From: Zygnema circumcarinatum | Lineage: Eukaryota > Streptophyta > Zygnematophyceae > Zygnematales > Zygnemataceae | NCBI GenBank assembly: GCA_037447605.1 | Contig: CM074808.1 | Location: forward strand, 1,294,978-1,358,977 | Reading direction: 5' to 3' | DNA: 64,000 bases | In this document: piece by piece, positions 1-15,539 of the stretch | Layout: every line of letters begins with the position of its first letter | How positions within the stretch are numbered: position 1 is the first letter of the stretch | Made by a program: the position numbers and the translations under genes | Notes under the pieces: generated by a model | The model's input: only the letters and a program-made list of their open reading frames with translations | Databases searched by the model: none | Told to the model about the DNA's origin: nothing

Positions 1-520
1 CGTTGGAACCACGAGCCAGCAGGCCAGCCAGCCAGCCAGCCGGTCTCAATTCTCAAAGGACCCAGACGACGAAGAAGTGGTGGTATTGACCTCACGATGG
101 CGAAGATGCCATCAAATGTACATGGACAACATCATCATCATGGGGAACCACGAGAAATCGGTCACGAAGGACCTAAGAAGTAAGAACAAAAGAAAAAAGC
201 TAGGAGCAGAAATCTACTCCTAGGCGCAGCAACACGGCACTTTCGGCAGACCATGAACGAACCAAAAGCTATGAGCTGAAAATGGCCCCAACCAGTGCGT
301 CCGTACAGTACGAAACCGTACCGGATCTCCTGTACGGTGCGACACCTGGCCGCGCGAACCCTAAAAAGGGAAGGCGGCGCAGCGCCTGGCTTGCTTGCTC
401 CTCTGCTCGCCTTCCCTGCTGCAACTCGCGCCTCTCCTTCTCCCTCACCTTCACGCTCTCTCCCTCTCGCGCTCTGCGCTGCCCTACTCTGCTCTGCGAC
501 AGTGAGCGTGAGCGTCAGGC
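1..520 (+). promoter_or_regulatory. Upstream region of threonine synthase
   Basis: No gene is seen here. It begins with a short CAGC tandem repeat (about 17-42). Three copies of the hexamer CCGTAC/GTACGG lie at 301-306, 316-321 and 332-337, followed by a pyrimidine-rich tract (about 415-490) just before the ATG at 521. The hexamer contains the GTAC core bound by SBP-box proteins (known biology). That it works as a promoter here is inference from position. Confidence 0.5.
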
Positions 521-5730
<5,210 letters not shown>

Positions 5731-8247
5731 ACTAGAGGTCTGGTTCATGCGGCTTCTATGTATCGCCCACGTTAATGAAAGCTCCTCTTGTGTAGGAGTG
5801 CTCCTCTGCGTCGTGTGCAGAATGCCTTCGTTTCTATCCTTTCTGACCACACTAGCTTTCACAATGTCCTTGGCAATGACTTCACAATTGTTCAACGTTC
5901 TCTTGCAAACAGGACATACACATGCATTTGTAATATAGCTTGTTTGTGGTTGTTCTCGTTGTTTCTTTGCCCTTGCCAGGAGGATGTGGAGATGTTTGAC
6001 GTGTGTAAAAGTCGGTCTTTTCCATCCACTAAGTCATATTTTCACAACTCCGATGTCTGCTGGCAGTTAATAAACCGTGCCTCTCTCAACTACACGTCTG
6101 GCAAGGAGAGCTGAAGCGGCCTATTTCTTCCCATGAACTAATGGTGTACAGTATAAGGGTTTGCACGCCAGGCACAATTTTGTACTGTAGCAGTAAACGA
6201 GACCATCTAGTATACGGCAGTATAGAAGATGCTGAAGAAAATGTTGAAGTTAGCTGTCTTTTTGCTTGACAGCATTATACACGCAGCATATTCTGCAGAA
6301 TTGCAGATTATCGAGCTGAAGGAAGATTTCTCAGTTTACAATATCGATTTTATTCAAATAATTCTTATCCTATTTTCATTTTTGTATAGATGCCAGCTTT
6401 ATACATCATTTGATCAATGCGTAGCTCTGTTTTTGCTCACACCAGTAGAGTTATCATGTCTATTTCTCCCGAAACTCAGAAGAGGGCAAGGAGACCATGA
6501 AGCATTGAGGAGCAACGTTACACTTCAGCATCTAAAAGAATGACGAGCATTCCTCAAATCCGACCAACAGGAAGACGAAAGCATGAAAGGTTCAATCAGT
6601 AACGATTACATAAAACGGAACTCCACCATCCATCTCGCAGCCAAGTAAACTTCCCACGTTGACCTTTTTATTCCATAAATCATATCGCAACAAATTAGAT
6701 AAAGATGTAATCAAAGCGGATAAACAAGGAATGCTGCGGGAGACAACACAACAACATCAACCGAATGGCGAAGACAAGATCGGTTGGAGACGTCTCCTCC
6801 TGTAAGCAAACAAAAATAGGACAAACATCAGGGTCACCTACTACTTGCTTTCATAATGTGACAACGACTTAAGGCGCAGGACAACAGACCAAATCTCCAA
6901 AGCCCACATCAGAAGTCCTCTCAGGTTTAAAAACTAAAATCCAACAAATAGACTTTCAATTGGAGTAGAACTCATTCCATGGAAACCGGATGTGGCAAGG
7001 CTACAATCGGAAGGGTCCTAGGCTTGTGAGCCTACCCACCGGAACGATCACCCAACCTGAATTGTTCTAGGCCCAGCAGAAGGAGTTGCTAAACAAGCTA
7101 AGCGACTCCTCGTGCGGACATAGAAATCCAGCACACCCCGGGCCATGAAGTTAATGCGAACTAGCTAAACTTATACACAACCAGCATGGGAGGCACAATT
7201 GACAGATGCCAGTCGTCACAAATTTGACAGAAGTCTATTACAGAGCCCTCAAAGAAAAAGAAAAACATGTTCTCAAAGCCACAATACATAGAAGACACTC
7301 GCCTACTGACAAAACTGGGATCAATCCATTCACAAATCGAGCACAAAACCACGACGTGGGCTGCAGCGTAACGAAGCCTCAGTTGAAAGATGGTGATTTT
7401 GGTTCTTAATCATGGTAATCAGGAGTTTTCGGACTGTATTTACATCAATGGCAACGGCTGCAGCCCACAGATTGAGAGTTGACCTGCTATTCATGCCAAC
7501 CGGAATCTACATACTTTTGCATAAAAACACATACCTGTAGAAATCGTCTGGCTGCTTGCTGGCGCGAATTACACCACAGTTTATAGACCTGCACAACAAA
7601 ACAGTTTGAAAGAAAGTTGAGGACACACTGGAGAGTAGTGCCAAATTGAACGAGCAGATTGGAGATGCGGAACATGTGGCGTAGAAAGGAGGCCATCAGC
7701 TAGTGGTGCATGTTGCGTCCGCAGAGATGACTCAGAACAGGTCTATGAAAAGTCTCATCATGCGGCCTCCCTTCCGCCTGCCTAAAAAAATATTTTGATC
7801 GCAGTCCAAAGACCGCACATCATCCTTCAATTCTATCGCCCAGGTGAGAGTCCTTATCTTAATCAGGATACAATCGTCGGCATCCAAGATTTCAAAGCAA
7901 TCCAAACGTGCAGTTCAAAGACAGAACCTCCTCAGACGGTCACGTAAGACTTGTAATCACCAGTAAACTCCTCACAAGCCAATCCTCATAATCATACACA
8001 CTATTCTCTCAAGAAGCATTTGAGTCTCAAAAACAAAATTACGCAGCGTACATGAAGCAGCTATTCCCTACAGTGCAGCACATGACCACATTTCGCCTCA
8101 GAGCCGAACAAAGTCCCCCCGAAACCCCTTTCATTTCCCGTAAACGCTAGTCCTCTCAAACTCTCCCCTGATCGACAGCACATGCAGGAGCCACCTGCTG
8201 CCGCTCTGCACAAAGAAGCAATTCGAAGATAAGACAAGATAAGCTCC
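5731..8247. other. Intergenic stretch after threonine synthase
   Basis: The 3' UTR of threonine synthase probably occupies the first few hundred bases. The rest is AT-richer than the flanking genes and holds only short open frames with no recognisable family. Weak exon-like signals on the minus strand (7537-7696) are listed separately. Confidence 0.4.
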
Positions 8248-8286
8248 CCTCACCTGCCAGGAAGCCCCGGCCGCCGCCAGCCGCCA
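7537..8286 (-). ncRNA. Possible minus-strand spliced transcript, coding status unclear
   Basis: On the minus strand an ATG at 8286 opens an 11-codon GC-rich stretch ending in a good donor (CTGGCAG|GTGAGG, about 8250). Further down, about 7537-7589 is bounded by a good acceptor (TTGTTGTGCAG) and donor (CTACAG|GTATGT). Joining the two directly gives an immediate stop, so either an exon is missing or the RNA is non-coding. An unspliced 69-residue frame starting MASFLRHMFRISNLL (7696-7487) also covers the site, but I recognise no family. The 5' end sits in a GC-rich region with GTACGG and ACGTG motifs like the promoters of the clear genes. This is a guess built from splice signals only. Confidence 0.2.
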
Positions 8287-8394
8287 TGGCGCCTGCACGC
8301 AAGAGTCCTCTCCAAAGACTCAAATGGCGACTGGGATTATAGGAGGGCTGCCAAAAGCGGAGGGGCCGCACCGCCGTCCGATCACCACATTCGA

Positions 8395-9050
8395 ATCGGA
8401 CGGCGGTCAGACGATCTCTCGACTGTACGGTTGGAAATTATTTTTGGTTTTTTTTGACGAATTTCAGAAATGTCGGCAGCCACTCATGGTCTACCACGTG
8501 TCGTGACAACATTCGTTGCCGACTCTATCCACCTGCCCGGACCGCCGCCATTCACATGCGACAAATCGTTGAAATTCGTTCTTTGAAACTGCCGTTCTTT
8601 GCCACAAATGCGGTAAAAAATTATTTGGTCCGTACTGCCGGCTGGATAATCCACGAATTTCAATGTCCTTGTCAGCATTACCACGTGTCAAATCCGGACC
8701 AATATAATCTCACCTTAACACGAGCGAATCCACCGACCAGCCGCCCATATTTCCAGCTATTGACGATCTCCCGCAGCCTGCCACGTGTTCTATATCTGAT
8801 TGGCACATGATTTTGCGGATCTTTCCCTTCCGTTCTGGGCCAATCGCAGCACGCGGTGGTACTGACATGGCGTCCCCCGCGGGAAGCGCCGCGATCGGCG
8901 GGGCATATGCGTCGCCGCGATACGCGCGCCGACACGGCGGGGAGAGCCCCGCGAGCTCCCCGGCGCCACGTGGCGCTCCGCTCGGGGCGCGGGCCGGGGC
9001 ATTATGCACCGCCGGGTTGAAGGGCGAGCGAGGGGCCACAGCGAGCGGGA
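8395..9050 (+). promoter_or_regulatory. Promoter-like block upstream of the GC-rich hypothetical gene
   Basis: Contains GTACGG at 8425-8430 and CCGTAC at 8630-8635. CCACGTGT cores lie near 8496, 8681 and 8782 and a CCACGTGG palindrome near 8967; there are also several CCAAT/ATTGG boxes. The same elements recur upstream of other genes in the window. ACGTG cores are bound by plant bZIP/bHLH factors (known). Promoter function is inferred. It may also serve the weak minus-strand transcript. Confidence 0.5.
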
Positions 9051-9053
9051 GTG

Positions 9054-9205
9054 TGTGAGAGAGAGGAGGGGGAGGGAGAGAGGGAGGGAGAGAGAGAGAG
9101 AGAGGGAGAGAGAGAGAGGGAGAGAGAGGGAGAGACAAGGGGGGAGAGGCAGAGAGAGAGAGAGAGGGGAGAGAGTGGGAGAGAGGGGAAGAGAGAGCGG
9201 GGGGG
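9054..9205 (+). repeat. AG/GGGAGA purine microsatellite
   Basis: About 150 bp of nearly uninterrupted GA and GGGAGA repeats on the plus strand, directly upstream of the ATG at 9224. It would form a purine-rich 5' leader or core-promoter tract. Similar purine or pyrimidine tracts precede other start codons in the window. Confidence 0.9.
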
Positions 9206-9223
9206 GGAGGGCAAGGCGTGAGC

Positions 9224-10420
9224 ATGGAGGAGAAGGGCGCTCAGGAAGCGGAGGCGCCAGCCTCCTTCAACGAAACGCTGTCGGAGCTCTGGCAGCTGCT
9301 GGGGCCCACGAGGGACGCGGGAGTGGAAGCTGCCACCATGGCGGCCTGGCCAGCCTCCCCGCCCCTACTGCCTGTGTGGCCGGCGGAGCTAGAGCCCAGT
9401 GTGGTGGACCTCCCGCTGAGTCCCCACGGAGCTCCACTCCGGGAGGCGGCCGCCATGGCTGAGCCCCCGGAGGCGGCGGACTGCCTGCTCGCAGGGGTCG
9501 ACGAGCTCGTGGCATTTCTGCAGAAGGAGATCGCAGTGCCAGGAGACCTTCCAAGTGCCACCTGCCCCGCGTCCGAGGGGGCTGCCACGTGTCCGTCCCT
9601 GAGCGCCTGGCAGAGCCCCCTTGCGGCCCCTCCCAGCTGGGCTCTACCACTTCCGCAGCCTCCCCCTGTCTTCCTCGCCCTCTCCCCCTCGTTACAGGGC
9701 TCCATGGAGGCCCCACAAGTTTCAAGGAAGCTCCCTGAGGAGGAGCCCCTGCAGGAGAGAGGCGGCCCCTTCGAGGAGTGCGGTATGCGGGAGATGGGCG
9801 CACTCGCAGAGGCTCTACGCTCCGCGGGAGCGGCGGGCCCCGTTCTCTCCCCGCTCTTTCCCCCCGCCATGGCCGGTCCTCCTTCCCGCCAGAACAGCAA
9901 GAGCGCTATCACCTCCACTCCCATTCACGACCTTCCATTTCTGCAACCCGCAGGAGTAGTAGCAGGAGGAGGACTTGGAGGAGGAGGTGGTGTCGGAGGA
10001 GGGGGCTTCTCCCCTGCATGGCCACCGCCAGCCGAGCCATGGCTTCCTTCGAGCAGAAGTTCAGTGGGAGCGAGCGCACCACTTATGGGAGGCAGCTCCG
10101 CAGCCATGGCTGCCAACGGGCAGCCTGCGGAGGGCCGAAACGGAGCTGCAGGCGAGGTCTTTCCTCCCGCGGAGGGGTTGGCCGTGGGGAGCGCGGAGCT
10201 GGTGCGGGTGGCGGCCTCGCGGCGGCCGTACGGCCCCGCGGAGAGGGTCCTTTTGGCGGAGGCCGCGCGGCGGTGCGGCGCGCGGCGGACGAGCGCGCTC
10301 TTGGCGGGGGGGCCGAGGGGGGCGCTCGCGCTGCGGCGGCCCGCCTTCAAGGGGCAGGGGCAGGGGCACGCTGCGTGGGGGCTCTCGTCGGGGCCGCGGG
10401 GGGGAGAGCTCTGCTCGTGA
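9224..10420 (+). CDS. Hypothetical GC-rich, low-complexity protein
   Basis: A single open frame of about 398 codons from the ATG at 9224 (GTGAGCATGG context) to a TGA at 10420, in a block of roughly two-thirds GC. The product is rich in Ala, Pro, Gly and Ser, starts acidic (MEEKGAQEAEAPASFNETL), has a glycine run around residues 250-265 and an Arg/Ala-rich tail near residues 330-370 (ASRRPYGPAERVLLAEAARR). I recognise no domain. Support is contextual: a promoter-like block and purine leader upstream, and convergence with GPN2 downstream. Against it, high GC makes long open frames likely by chance and other frames are also fairly open. It may be the first exon of a longer gene or a disordered regulator. 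Function unknown. Confidence 0.4.
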   Translation: MEEKGAQEAEAPASFNETLSELWQLLGPTRDAGVEAATMAAWPASPPLLPVWPAELEPSVVDLPLSPHGAPLREAAAMAEPPEAADCLLAGVDELVAFLQKEIAVPGDLPSATCPASEGAATCPSLSAWQSPLAAPPSWALPLPQPPPVFLALSPSLQGSMEAPQVSRKLPEEEPLQERGGPFEECGMREMGALAEALRSAGAAGPVLSPLFPPAMAGPPSRQNSKSAITSTPIHDLPFLQPAGVVAGGGLGGGGGVGGGGFSPAWPPPAEPWLPSSRSSVGASAPLMGGSSAAMAANGQPAEGRNGAAGEVFPPAEGLAVGSAELVRVAASRRPYGPAERVLLAEAARRCGARRTSALLAGGPRGALALRRPAFKGQGQGHAAWGLSSGPRGGELCS

Positions 10421-10423
10421 ACG

Positions 10424-10466
10424 AGGGAGAGGGAGAGGGAGAGGGAGAGGGAGAGGGAGAGGGAGA
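10424..10466 (+). repeat. GGGAGA tandem repeat
   Basis: About seven copies of a GAGGGA unit just after the stop codon of the hypothetical ORF. Likely 3' UTR or intergenic. Confidence 0.9.
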
Positions 10467-11111
10467 AAACTTTCTAGTTGGCAGAGCATGTACAAAGTTA
10501 AAGTGCAGGAGGATAGTTTTGGGAATAAAAGCAGCAAACCAGATGAGAAGGATTTACAGTAGGGAAGGACTAAAGGGCACGTTGAACATATTCGTAGTTA
10601 AAAGCTGAGTGGTGATTGGGCGTAAAAGATATAACGTTCAAGATAACGCAACATATTTTACTCGTGGTGCATTTACCAAGCTGGCACTTTTCCAAGTCGC
10701 AATTGTATGTTACTTTTGTAATTGCATTTCTATTTTAAGCGCATACAACAACAGAAAGAAAGAAAGAAATGGTTTCATGTGTGGCAGATTTATATGAACG
10801 AGGCGCAAGTGGATAGTTACGCGAACAGCTGCATTTACATGTGTAACTCTGCCAACTCTAGATCTACTGTCGATCCTAGAACTGCAAACGTAGAAACGAA
10901 CAGCTGTTACCCCACCATTGTCCGGGAGGGGGCCGAGAAGAGTCAGTCCTTCATGTACTTCTCCTGGACGGCTCCGATTGTGATCAGGAGTCAAGGCCAC
11001 TCTTCAAATGGTGGTGCTCACATCCCTAACATCGACATTGACTCAGCGGCATCCTACCCACATGAGGTAAATGACCATGCAAGCAAAGACGTGCATGTTT
11101 CCGAAGCAGAG

Positions 11112-14100
11112 TTAAGACGTCAGCAGCAAATCTTCTGTGCAACAAGGAAAAGGGGTGATGGAAGTGCTTGAAGGATATCGGTTGTAATCCCAGTCGGAGG
11201 GCCCTGACACCACTTTGCTGTATTCCTTCACGCTGCCCTCTATGGGAGCGAACGCGTACCCGTTGCTTTTGTCGATCACTCTGAGCAGATTCGCCACACT
11301 CTCCTTGTCCTATACACCATGAGCACAACTTCATTGGAAAGCTGCTGAAACAAAAACAACATTTGCTAGCGTAAAGGGCCGGTGTATTGCAGCTTTCTTC
11401 ACGATATGCAGTGTCCTCGGTGTTTACTAGTCACACTAGTACCGTAGATGCAGTCGTAGATGCATCTTGTACCCAAGAAAGTCAACTGTGCTTACTAAGC
11501 ACATTCAGCTGAGCTCAGGTCAGGATGATTCTTACCTGAATGTTCAAAGTCTCGAAGTTGACAAGTGAGAAGTCCTCAATGACTTCACAAAGGGCTGCTG
11601 TCATTTTCCTGCAAATCTCCCCGCCGGTACACATTTTCAAGTGAGACATGCCATTCCTAAAAGTGAGAAATTTCGCCTAAAAGGAACTGAAAAGGTGAGC
11701 CTTATAGTCAGTGGTTAGCAGTTAGTGACACCATCATTGCTGTACCAGTTGAGCGCCATCTATCCTACAAATTCACTTGATCTCTCTATAAAAAATGCCG
11801 AATTCTGATGAAAGAAAATAGTTAGACGTCGTTATCGTCACCTAGTGAGCAGGCAAAGAAGGCTTTGACCTGTATTTGGCCAGGCGGGGGTCCTGGTTTA
11901 GGTGGCCCTGCAGGTAGCTCAGGTCTTGCACCTCCATATAGTAATCAAGATTGAATGCTGGCCCACCCGCAACTCAACTTCATTTAATTACATGGCCAGA
12001 AGGACAGGAGGATACTGTGCCTTTTCTGAAACTCTTCGCCAATAAAAGAGCAGGAAGATGACCCCAACTTGCCATTGTGAGCGAGCGGAAATAAAGCAAC
12101 AACACAGAGCGTGGCTGGAGGTGGACTTCACGTTCCAACACGAAGTTCGTGGTAATCGAACAGGCTCAAAAGTGTATCTGATACTTACCAAGACAATTTC
12201 AGTTGTACCAACCAGAGGAATTCCTCACAAACAAACATTCAAGGAGCGCACATCACCTACGAACCGTGACGAATTTGATGACAGTCTCACCTAATTTGCC
12301 GTAGCTTTCCACCAGGTCAATCTTTGATAACACATTGATGTGGGGAAGTTCCAAGTGCAGCATCGTGCTTAACGACAGCATTGCAGCAGCCACAAAATTG
12401 TGGGGCTCAGAGCAGAGATGGGCATCCACCAGGTGCACTGCAACAAGCTGCACACTCATGGACTTACAACTCACAACTTCAGTCAAACATGCAACATTTT
12501 CTCGCTACTCGATACCATGAAGAGAATGCACCAACCTCCAGCAAGTACTTCACAGAACGCAGAAGCTTGACACACGGTTCCACTGAATGGCTCGACAAGG
12601 ATTAGACTTCAAGTGATGTTGCGCTTAAATATTGCAAGGTGTCAATCAAGTCAGCGGGCGGCTCAGTCACGCTTTACTGCTTCATGGTCACACTCGCATT
12701 GCTATGCCATCATCTTCTGCATAGGACTATGCTTTAGCTGGTCGAGTTGCATGCAATCATTAGCATTGTGCCTGATGCAAGGTACAAGGTGCTACAAGCA
12801 TCCACACGCTTGCCCAATCAGTTCTGAAACACAAAAAGGCAGCTTATAGCTTTCTCGACAAAGATTTCACATACCCGGTAATCCCACTTCGACGTCATCT
12901 CCTGAATCAGCTTCTTGATGTTGTCATGTAGTGTAAAAAGTTCCACTTGCCCAGGGCAGTCGAAGATGAAATAGTGATCTGAACCCGAATGGTGTTCATC
13001 ATTGAGGCAGAACTTTTCAATCTCTATGTACACGGTTTCCACCGCTTAAAACTATAACTTTAAAGTTTCACAGTTCCAAGCACACCAGCCAGCATTCAAA
13101 TGCCTTTTATTGTTTTTTGCAGTTCGAGGCAGAGAGTAAGAAGAGTTCTGCCTGCTTGCCTTTTTCCAGGGGTCGCAGCTTGTCTTTCAGCCAATCGCTG
13201 TTTTTCTCCAAGTAATCCATACAGTACACCAGCCCTGTGAGAAGCATATGAGCACAAGTTTAAGAATGGACTCGCAAGAATGAACTGGCCCCACTCGTGG
13301 CCTAAAGTCATCGTGCTTCTGCAGAAAGGCCTGAGCGCACAACTGATACCAACCTTGTGCTTGCTTTAATTCCAGTTCAGCTTTTTTTGCATCCTCTTAT
13401 GGTTATCACCATATGGTATTGATGCTTCATAGAAAAACATGTATGCTCTGAAGTAGAGAGTAGTTGCTACATAGAAGTTGCAAATGGAGCAACAAAGTGC
13501 TATTGGTTGTGTAGTTCCACATGCACTAGAACAGACCTCCATTGGGTCCCAAATTGTATTGCATCATCACGTCCTCCAGCTTGGTGAGCTCTTCTATGTT
13601 TACTGCACATTCATATCTGAATCGTGTTAAAGAATCCTCTTGAATTTTACTCCAGATAATAGCAGTGTCGGTTGTGTTGTTTCAGCCAGCCCCTTGACTC
13701 CGATGCAGATTTTTTTTTCGGGTTCTCAAGATATTGATAAAAGTTCCAGTTGTGAAAAAAAAGTAATGAACCGATCGCGCTGCATTCAATTTATTAGATT
13801 TCATTTAACTTGACTAAAAAAACCTAATAACTCTGGCATTCTCTTCACTAGTCAGAATTTCCAGATAGATACCGTTTCGGTCTCAGATAGACTTAGGTTT
13901 CTGGAATTTCTTTCTCGACATTTCACCTTAATTCAGAATTAGTCACTAAGCTAGCATATTAGGAGGCGACCACGAGCTTACTCTTCAGAAATTGGCGTTG
14001 GCCGCAAACTCAAGATTAAAGGCCATAGACATATTAGAGAGCTCTATAGGTTCATCACAAATCTTCAATGGATTCTGTCTTCGATGAATGTAGTCAGCTA

Positions 14101-14985
14101 AAATGTAAATTCTCAGGTGAAACAGACAAAAAAGGGGAGGCGTAGAGGTGCTTAACGGTAGGATAGGTGAGAATTTCTTATACAGTAGCTCGAATCGCTT
14201 GTGTCGGTCACTAGAGGAGATGTCCATACGAAAGCCTTTCATGTGTCAAAGGAAGGCGACGGCTGAGTCAGAAGATAAATACGTGACTGGCCAGCCTCCT
14301 TTCTACGACTCAATGGCACCGCTGACCTCACTCTAGCGGTCTGCTTATGTGTATTTTAGTTTTTTTAAGGTTTACGGCATTTTATTGAATTTATGCGAAC
14401 TGACACAATTTCGACCGGGCCAGACCTCTCGCTTCCTTTCAAACGACAAGCACAGTACAGGAATCGAATCCTGCTATTCGTCTTGATAAAAATAAGCTTT
14501 TAGACTCAAAAGGAAATAGACCCATTACTGGAGAGGATACGGCAGCCTATCATTTGCGGGGTCCAAGTTTACGACCGCTGCTTTTCTGCTCCTTGCCCAC
14601 CCTCCGCCCCATAGCCATGCGAAAGACGAGGAAGCCTCAGCCCTCGCTTCAAGCAAATTATGTTGAAACTGACTGAATCTTTGCAAAAGCCCATTCCTTT
14701 GTTTTTTCACCTGGACAAGTTTCCGTGTTTGTGACGCTTTGTTGCGAACGATTCAATTCCCTTCAATCAGATGCATGACACGCTCAGCTACACCATCATT
14801 CACTTTACTGCAAGATCTGCGATTTGGCGTATGTGCGTTACTCAGGACTTCGAAAAGTATTTTTCAGTGGACAAACAGGGCCGTCCAATTGACCTGCCAA
14901 GCAATTCAAAAAACTGTTGCATTCCATTGCAGTATGTGGTTTTGCCGGAGCCAGGGGGCCCAATCACTATCTGTCCGAATGGCAT
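11112..14985 (-). CDS. GPN2: GPN-loop GTPase 2 (9 exons)
   Basis: GPN-loop GTPases help assemble and import RNA polymerase II. Minus-strand exons: 14985-14894, 14585-14541, 13616-13537, 13234-13160, 12978-12875, 12447-12291, 11957-11870, 11608-11536, 11309-11112. They join in frame to about 303 residues, near the ~310 of human GPN2. Visible motifs in order: start [19 protein letters not shown] (P-loop), VVNLDPAND, the family-defining GPN in [18 protein letters not shown] (G3), [18 protein letters not shown] (G4) and [15 protein letters not shown]. The last ~20 residues, after WDYNR, do not follow the acidic tail of relatives I remember. The intron after exon 4 has a GC donor (AAAAAG|GCAAGC, 13159). 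It is divergent from SufE-BolA. Identity is very secure. Confidence 0.94.
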
Positions 14986-15539
14986 CGCTCCTTGCCACCA
15001 TGCGCAGTTGTAAAAAAAAAAAAAAAAACCCCCGCCGAGAATGGCACTCAGCCGAACGCGCTCACTCTCGATACCCAGCACAGAAAAAATGACATGCTCC
15101 TCCGCTTGGCTGGTTAGCTCGCCATCCTCTCAGAGGGACACTGAGCTGTTCGCTACTCTCAACCTTCACAAACCAGAAATAAAACCTCTTGACCTGCTTA
15201 GGCTTTACTTTCAGATCAAGACGTTCCATTTTCAGCAAGACGGGCAGATATTAAAACTTTTTACACGAATAACATCCAATCACGCCCTGAAATCGGCCAC
15301 GTGGCGTGCGCTGAGTGGGTGATTAGCACCAAGAAAATAGTCTTTGGGCAGCCTGAATCTGCCCGAAAGAAACCACTCGGAGGAACATTCTGGAGCGCTG
15401 CACTGTTCTCTCCTCCCACCGCTGTAACTGTGACTTTCCGCAGAACTGCGAGAGGGGAGAAGGGAGAAGGGCTGCACGTTGCAACAGAGCATTATTACAA
15501 GTCTCGACATCGCCCGCCACTGCAAGAGGGAGAGGGAGC
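14986..15539. promoter_or_regulatory. Divergent promoter between GPN2 and SufE-BolA
   Basis: Only about 554 bp separate the two start codons, so both genes must share this region. It holds a run of about 16 A on the plus strand (15013-15028, T-run in the GPN2 leader), GCCACGTGGCGTGC near 15297-15310 and ATTGG/CCAAT boxes. Pyrimidine-rich sequence flanks the SufE side. Confidence 0.6.

Noticed and set aside
9241-9924. Long minus-strand frame opposite the hypothetical ORF
   Set aside because: Antisense shadow in GC-rich sequence; no promoter-like block on its 5' side and no domain.
13985-14242. Minus-strand frame containing [12 protein letters not shown], resembling the GPN2 segment AFNLD
   Set aside because: It lies between GPN2 exons 2 and 3, out of order. 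The true AFNLDYY segment is in the exon at 11957-11870.
14450-14490. Possible tRNA T-arm (minus strand CAGGATTCGATTCCTG)
   Set aside because: No matching acceptor stem, D-arm or anticodon arm could be found in the preceding 70 bases.
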